Below, in pieces: positions 7,715 to 11,171 of a stretch of 11,171 nt of DNA (position 1 is the first letter of the stretch; each line of letters starts with the position of its first letter). Origin of the DNA: CAYZMH01 sp964479445 (lineage in GTDB: Bacteria; Bacteroidota; Bacteroidia; Bacteroidales; GCA-2748055); contig CAYZMH010000095.1 of the NCBI GenBank assembly GCA_964479445.1, forward strand, positions 1 through 11,171, read 5' to 3'. Below the pieces are notes generated by a model. The model saw only the letters and a list, made by a program, of their open reading frames with translations. It was not told the DNA's origin and ran no database searches. A program made the position numbers and the translations under genes.

Positions 7715-7736
7715 CCCGGGATTAAAAATCACCGGG
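7715..7736 (-). promoter_or_regulatory. Hairpin over the NamZ stop codon
   Basis: CCCGG-GATT (7715-7723) pairs with AATC-a-CCGGG (7727-7736), giving nine pairs with one bulged base and an AAA/TTT loop. The stem contains the TAA stop of the NamZ gene at 7724-7722. On the minus strand a run of five T follows only about 11 bases after the stem, so it is at best a poor terminator; a 3' end stabiliser is another option. Confidence 0.35.
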
Positions 7737-9110
7737 TTCATCATAAAGCAAATAGCGGGAACGGATTCGTTTAAAATTATCCAGGCCCGGCTGCCAGGAG
7801 CGTCTGATCTCTTTTTCCGACCATCCCGCTTTGATCTGCTCCTGCAGGCTGGTTGTACCAGCAAGGCTGACAAAATAGGAAGTGAAGAAAGAGGCGGTAT
7901 CGGGAAAGGAGCGATAGGTATCCAGCAGCCAGTGAAGGTGGAGCCGGGACCATCCCTGCCGGGGACTGAACTCCCGCAAGTCTTCCCCGTAGCAGGTCTT
8001 CCCTTCCAGTTTGGGTCTCAGTGCCATTCCCGGTATGCTGCGCGGGGTGAATGAAAAATCACCCTTCAGATCAGGATGACCGAATACCTGGAACGGAAAT
8101 TGGGTTCCACGCCCCACGCTCACAGCAGTCCCTTCGAAGAAACAGAGGGAGGGGTAGAGCTTCACAGACTGTTGATTGGGCAGGTTGGGCGAAGGTCTTA
8201 CCGGGAGTTGAACCTCCATGGTGCGATCGTAACCGTTGCAGCGGATCACGGTGAGGTCACAACTGATGCCTTGACCGAGCCACCCCTCCCCGTTGATCAT
8301 CCGGGCCAGCTCCCCGATGGTCATACCATAAACCACGGGGATGGGATGCATCCCCACAAACGAGCGATGCTCCGGCTCCAGGACGGGTCCGTCCACATAC
8401 CCCCCGTTGGGATTGGGCCTGTCGAGCACCACCAACGGTAACCCGTTTTCTGCGCACGCCTCCATCACGTAATGGAGGGTGGAGATATAGGTATAGAATC
8501 GCACCCCCACATCCTGGAGGTCAAAAACAACGATATCCACATCGTCCAGGTGGCCGGGGGAGGGCTTTTTCTGCCTTCCATAAAGAGAGATCACCGGGAG
8601 TCCTGTCTTTTCATCCACGCCGTCGTCCACGGCTGTTCCGGCCCCCGACTCGCCGCGGAAGCCGTGCTCGGGAGAAAACACTTTCACCAGCTCCAATGCA
8701 TGGCTGTATCCCGAAAAAAGCGTATCAACCAGGTGGATCTTTCCCCCAACCAGCGAACTGTGGTTCGCCACCAGGGCCACCCGCCTGTTTTCCAGGAGGG
8801 GCAGCCAGGACTCCATCCGGTCGGCCCCTGCCTGTAAATGCTGCCCTGAGCCGGCCCTGCAGGAAGTAAGGATCACCCCGGGAAGCAGCAGGATGGTCAG
8901 CAGTGCGGCCCTTTTAGCCGCACCGGTTAATCCGCTTGCACCGGCTTTGATAAAAAGCGATTCATTTCCCCCGGCGGTTTGACGTACGATCCGTTTCTTC
9001 CTTCGGGCCGGTCCGCCGGCAAGCCCGGGCCGGAGCCTCCCCGGTTGGGAACTGCTCATAACTGACGTTCCGGCTGTAGCCGGATTGGATGCGGGAAGTG
9101 GCGTATTCAT
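7722..9110 (-). CDS. namZ: NamZ / DUF1343 exo-beta-N-acetylmuramidase, putative lipoprotein (GH171)
   Basis: The DUF1343 family (GH171) is represented by NamZ of Bacillus subtilis and Tannerella forsythia, which removes N-acetylmuramic acid from the non-reducing end of peptidoglycan fragments during cell-wall recycling. Diagnostic segments are VALVANHSSLVGG, FSPEHGFRG, VVFDLQDVGVRFYTYISTLHYV written in the protein as one block, LDRPNPNGG, VDGPVLEP, YGMTIGELARMINGE, PSPNLP and FFEGTAVSVGRGT. The Glu of PEHG is a likely catalytic residue from family knowledge. A lipoprotein signal is visible: hydrophobic core at about 70-81 and lipobox LTSC with Cys84, suggesting anchoring in an envelope membrane facing the periplasm. 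The N-terminus is odd: 65 residues, many charged or Pro/Gly-rich, precede the core when ATG 9110 is used. The next in-frame ATG (9059, residue 18) still leaves a very long n-region, so the true start is uncertain. No other recycling gene (nagZ, amiE, murQ) adjoins. Confidence 0.88.
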   Translation of the reverse strand: MNTPLPASNPATAGTSVMSSSQPGRLRPGLAGGPARRKKRIVRQTAGGNESLFIKAGASGLTGAAKRAALLTILLLPGVILTSCRAGSGQHLQAGADRMESWLPLLENRRVALVANHSSLVGGKIHLVDTLFSGYSHALELVKVFSPEHGFRGESGAGTAVDDGVDEKTGLPVISLYGRQKKPSPGHLDDVDIVVFDLQDVGVRFYTYISTLHYVMEACAENGLPLVVLDRPNPNGGYVDGPVLEPEHRSFVGMHPIPVVYGMTIGELARMINGEGWLGQGISCDLTVIRCNGYDRTMEVQLPVRPSPNLPNQQSVKLYPSLCFFEGTAVSVGRGTQFPFQVFGHPDLKGDFSFTPRSIPGMALRPKLEGKTCYGEDLREFSPRQGWSRLHLHWLLDTYRSFPDTASFFTSYFVSLAGTTSLQEQIKAGWSEKEIRRSWQPGLDNFKRIRSRYLLYDEPGDF

Positions 9111-9163
9111 GACTGTAATGTAGTAAAAGTTCGCTATTTTTGGGGGATCAACCAGGGGATAAT
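9111..9163. promoter_or_regulatory. Divergent intergenic region between the NamZ and ABC permease genes
   Basis: At most 53 bp separate the two divergent starts. On the plus strand TATTTTTG at 9135-9142 exactly matches the Bacteroidota -7 promoter motif TAnnTTTG. This would start transcription near 9149, leaving a leader of about 15 bases before the TTG at 9164. No clear -33 TTG partner is seen. No convincing promoter for the minus-strand gene was found here. Confidence 0.5.
9154..9158 (+). promoter_or_regulatory. Ribosome binding site deciding the permease start
   Basis: AGGGG ends 5 bases before TTG 9164-9166. It favours this TTG over the upstream in-frame TTG at 9140, which overlaps the likely -7 promoter element and has no such site. 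Confidence 0.55.
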
Positions 9164-10408
9164 TTGAATACAGAACTTTTCATAGCGCGGCGTATTATAG
9201 GGTCCAGTGACGGCAGGAGACCGTTCTCCCGGTCGATTGTGCGCATTGCTATATTCGGAATTGCCCTGGGCCTGGCGGTGATGCTTGTGGCGGTAGCCAT
9301 TGTTACCGGTTTCAAGGAACAGATTTCGAACAAGGTGATCGGGTTCGGATCGCATATCCAGCTGGTCAACCTGGACAGCAACACCTCTTACGAGATGGTC
9401 CCCATCCGGCGCAATCCGGCCAGCCTTCAGGATATTGCTGCCATGGAAGAGGTGAGGCATATACAGGAGTTCGGAATCAAAGCAGGGATCATCAAAACCG
9501 AGGAGAATATCCAGGGGGCCGTGTTGAAGGGGGTTGGACCCGATTACGACTGGTCATTCATTAATGAAAGCCTGGTAGCCGGGGAGCCGCTGGTAATCAC
9601 CGATTCTGCGCGCACCAATGATGTACTGATCAGCCGGGGTATTGCCCGGAAACTGCACCTTGAGGTGGGCGACCGGTTCAACATGTATTTCATCCAGGAT
9701 CCGCCACGTGCCCGTAGTTTTGCGATCAGGGGACTTTACCGCACCAGCCTGGTGGAGTTTGATGAGCTTTACATATTCTCCGATATCCGCCATGTGCAGC
9801 GGCTCAATAACTGGGAGAGCAGCCAGGTAAGCGGATATGAGGTGTTGCTGCATGATATTCGCGATGCAGGGCATGTGACCCCCCGTATCCGTGAAGCGCT
9901 GGCGCTGGACCTTGCCGAGGAGAGGGACCGGCTGAAAGCCGTTCCGATCCAGGAGAAGTATACCCAGATTTTTGACTGGTTAAACCTGCAGGACATGAAC
10001 GTGGTGATCATCATCCTCCTGATGCTGATCGTGGCGGGATTTAACATGATTTCGGGATTACTTATCATGATCCTGGAGAGAACCAATATGATCGGGATTC
10101 TCAAAGCGCTGGGCACAACCGATGTCTCCGTACGAAGGATCTTTTTATACCAGTCGGGATACCTTGCGCTGCGCGGACTCCTCTGGGGTAACATCATCGG
10201 CCTGGTGCTCTGCCTGGTACAGCATCAATTCCAGGTTATCTCCCTGGATCCTGCTTCTTACTACCTGGATACCGTACCGATTAACTTCAACCTGTTGCAC
10301 ATTATCGCATTGAATGCCGGCACGGTGGCCGTCACGTTCCTTTTCCTCCTGCTGCCATCGATGATCATATCCAGGATCTCACCCGAACGAACGATCCGGT
10401 TCAACTGA
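9164..10408 (+). CDS. FtsX/LolC-E-like ABC transporter permease
   Basis: A 414-residue inner-membrane protein of the MacB/FtsX/LolCE type. It has the usual four-helix plan: TM1 (about 25-50), a large periplasmic domain of about 230 residues, then TM2 (about 280-303), TM3 (about 333-355) and TM4 (about 377-402). The N-terminus NTELFIARRI and the cytoplasmic segment ILERTNMIGILKALGTTD, where the permease contacts its ATPase, are typical of the LolC/LolE branch, whose E. coli members extract lipoproteins for transfer to LolA. No ATPase (LolD) gene is adjacent, so the partner must be encoded elsewhere. TTG 9164 is preferred over TTG 9140 because of its Shine-Dalgarno site and because the predicted protein then begins at the conserved N-terminus. 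The gene is divergent from a lipoprotein gene and ends 10 bp from a converging gene. Lipoprotein export is likely but not proven; other FtsX-type permeases have different roles. Confidence 0.88.
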   Translation: MNTELFIARRIIGSSDGRRPFSRSIVRIAIFGIALGLAVMLVAVAIVTGFKEQISNKVIGFGSHIQLVNLDSNTSYEMVPIRRNPASLQDIAAMEEVRHIQEFGIKAGIIKTEENIQGAVLKGVGPDYDWSFINESLVAGEPLVITDSARTNDVLISRGIARKLHLEVGDRFNMYFIQDPPRARSFAIRGLYRTSLVEFDELYIFSDIRHVQRLNNWESSQVSGYEVLLHDIRDAGHVTPRIREALALDLAEERDRLKAVPIQEKYTQIFDWLNLQDMNVVIIILLMLIVAGFNMISGLLIMILERTNMIGILKALGTTDVSVRRIFLYQSGYLALRGLLWGNIIGLVLCLVQHQFQVISLDPASYYLDTVPINFNLLHIIALNAGTVAVTFLFLLLPSMIISRISPERTIRFN

Positions 10409-10418
10409 CGGGAACAGA

Positions 10419-11012
10419 TTATTTTTTCTTTTTTCCTTTCTTCTTTCCCGAGGTGAGTTTTGCTGCGATCTTTTTCATCCGCTTCTTAAGGTATTTGCGG
10501 TTCTCCCTGTGTGCTTCCCCGATCTCTTCCAGGGTATATTTCCGGAGGATACTCATCCGGTGATCAAGTGCATTCCGGATCCTTTGCTGCCGGATAAGCA
10601 GGTATATAAATGCTCCGAGGAGCAGCAGAAACAGACTGGTACCGATAAGCCAGAAAACCTGTCTCAGTCGCTGACGGTACATCTGTGTTTTACCCATGCT
10701 GACGGCATGCTTCAGCTCCAGTTCATTCAACTCATCGGTGGTTTTGCGCAATGTTTTCCTGGATTCCTCCAGGAGCGTGGTTTGTTGTTTCCACAGGAGC
10801 AGCAGGCTGTCGGTCTGTCTATCCTGTTCCCGAGACAATTCCTGCACCTGGTATTGAAGGCTTTTCACCTGTTGCTCCAGCTCCAGGATGCGGAGCTCCT
10901 GCAGGCTGTCTGTCTCCGATGTTTTCGTTCCGCCTACCTCCTGTCCCGCGGCGGAAACAAATCCGGACAGAAGAAGCATACACAACCCTGCTATTTTAAG
11001 TTGCGCAATCAT
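10419..11012 (-). CDS. Unknown membrane protein: signal peptide, periplasmic coiled coil, one TM helix, Lys-rich cytoplasmic tail
   Basis: I do not recognise a named family. The 197 residues begin with a Sec-type signal peptide (about 1-23, hydrophobic LCMLLLSGFVSA, likely cleaved near Ala21-Gly23). A coiled coil follows (about 36-118) rich in Leu, Glu, Gln and Lys (for example LQELRILELEQQVKSLQYQV). A single TM helix lies at 119-140 (VFWLIGTSLFLLLLGAFIYLL), then about 55 strongly basic residues ending in SGKKKGKKKK. With a cleaved signal peptide the coiled coil is outside the inner membrane and the basic tail inside, where it could bind nucleic acid, acidic proteins or phospholipid heads. 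The layout resembles small structural or sensor-adaptor proteins, but no catalytic motif is visible. The gene converges on the permease gene with 10 bp between stops and is divergent from the NUDIX gene, so it is probably transcribed alone. Confidence 0.75.
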   Translation of the reverse strand: MIAQLKIAGLCMLLLSGFVSAAGQEVGGTKTSETDSLQELRILELEQQVKSLQYQVQELSREQDRQTDSLLLLWKQQTTLLEESRKTLRKTTDELNELELKHAVSMGKTQMYRQRLRQVFWLIGTSLFLLLLGAFIYLLIRQQRIRNALDHRMSILRKYTLEEIGEAHRENRKYLKKRMKKIAAKLTSGKKKGKKKK

Positions 11013-11062
11013 CCATTATCTTTGTTTCAACCAAAATTCCAATATTTTTTATTGAAAACCTA
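11013..11062. promoter_or_regulatory. Divergent promoter region between the coiled-coil and NUDIX genes
   Basis: A 50-bp AT-rich gap. On the plus strand TATCTTTG at 11017-11024 is an exact match to the Bacteroidota -7 motif TAnnTTTG, placing a start near 11031 with a leader of about 30 bases. The TTG at 11001-11003 is closer than the usual -33 spacing. On the minus strand GAATTTTG within 11025-11045 is a one-mismatch -7 candidate for the coiled-coil gene. Neither start has a strong Shine-Dalgarno site. Confidence 0.5.
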
Positions 11063-11171
11063 ATGAAGTGGAGAGGAATTCCAGGTGAGCTCAGGCGTCT
11101 TTTACAGCAGCCGTTGCCCGGACCATTGGCGCAGCAGCGGATGGCTCCCCGTTCCCGGGAGAGTGCCCCCC
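11063..11171 (+). CDS. Probable NUDIX CoA pyrophosphatase, N-terminal 36 codons only
   Basis: An open frame from ATG 11063 runs to the right edge. The visible start contains LRRLLQQPLPGPLAQQRMAP, which resembles the N-terminal lead (LxxPLPGxxAQxxMAPxxR) of bacterial CoA pyrophosphatases of the NUDIX superfamily. These cleave CoA and derivatives to phosphopantetheine and 3',5'-ADP. The NUDIX box lies beyond the window, so the call rests on this lead alone. The start follows an exact -7 promoter match by about 40 bases and fits a divergent arrangement with the coiled-coil gene. Confidence 0.55.
   Translation, partial: MKWRGIPGELRRLLQQPLPGPLAQQRMAPRSRESAP

Noticed and set aside
10421..10446. 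T-rich run after the permease stop as an intrinsic terminator
   Set aside because: The preceding sequence offers only a 4-bp stem (GTTC/GAAC), and the T run is the complement of lysine codons in the converging gene.

Overview
The window (about 53% GC by eye) looks like chromosomal DNA from a member of the Bacteroidota. This is inference from gene content and signals: a NamZ/DUF1343 lipoprotein, a LolC/E-like permease of the type usual in that phylum, CheB-CheR-PAS hybrids, few clear Shine-Dalgarno sites, and two exact matches to the Bacteroidota -7 promoter motif TAnnTTTG placed just ahead of genes. I see no tRNA, rRNA, CRISPR array, insertion sequence or prophage gene.

Layout. Positions 1-5187 (minus strand) hold a two-gene signalling unit. 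The first gene (5187-1879) encodes a 1102-residue CheB methylesterase-CheR methyltransferase-coiled-coil-multi-PAS protein. The second (1925 to beyond position 1) overlaps it by 47 bp in another frame and encodes a PAS-GAF-like-PocR-PAS sensor whose C-terminus, probably a histidine kinase, lies outside the window. Positions 5188-5322 are a non-coding gap with an inverted repeat and a possible terminator. Positions 5323-7593 (minus) encode a Pif1/RecD-like superfamily 1 helicase with a C-terminal HRDC domain. A 128-bp gap with three hairpins separates it from 7722-9110 (minus), a NamZ (GH171) exo-beta-N-acetylmuramidase lipoprotein. A 53-bp divergent promoter region then leads to a plus-strand FtsX/LolC-type ABC permease (9164-10408). 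Converging on it with only 10 bp between is a minus-strand gene for a secreted-N-terminus coiled-coil membrane protein of unknown function (11012-10419). A second divergent promoter region (11013-11062) precedes the first 36 codons of a probable NUDIX CoA pyrophosphatase that runs off the right edge.

How the genes may work together. The clearest unit is the signalling pair: the CheB-CheR-PAS protein has neither a receiver nor a kinase domain, so the overlapping PAS/PocR sensor is its natural partner. The remaining genes look like ordinary housekeeping and envelope functions (DNA repair, peptidoglycan recycling, envelope transport, nucleotide clean-up), each apparently its own transcription unit. 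I found no convincing new defence or mobile system. The most interesting points are the cysteine-rich PocR domain, the overlap carrying a run of seven A, the structured leaders, and the unknown coiled-coil membrane protein.
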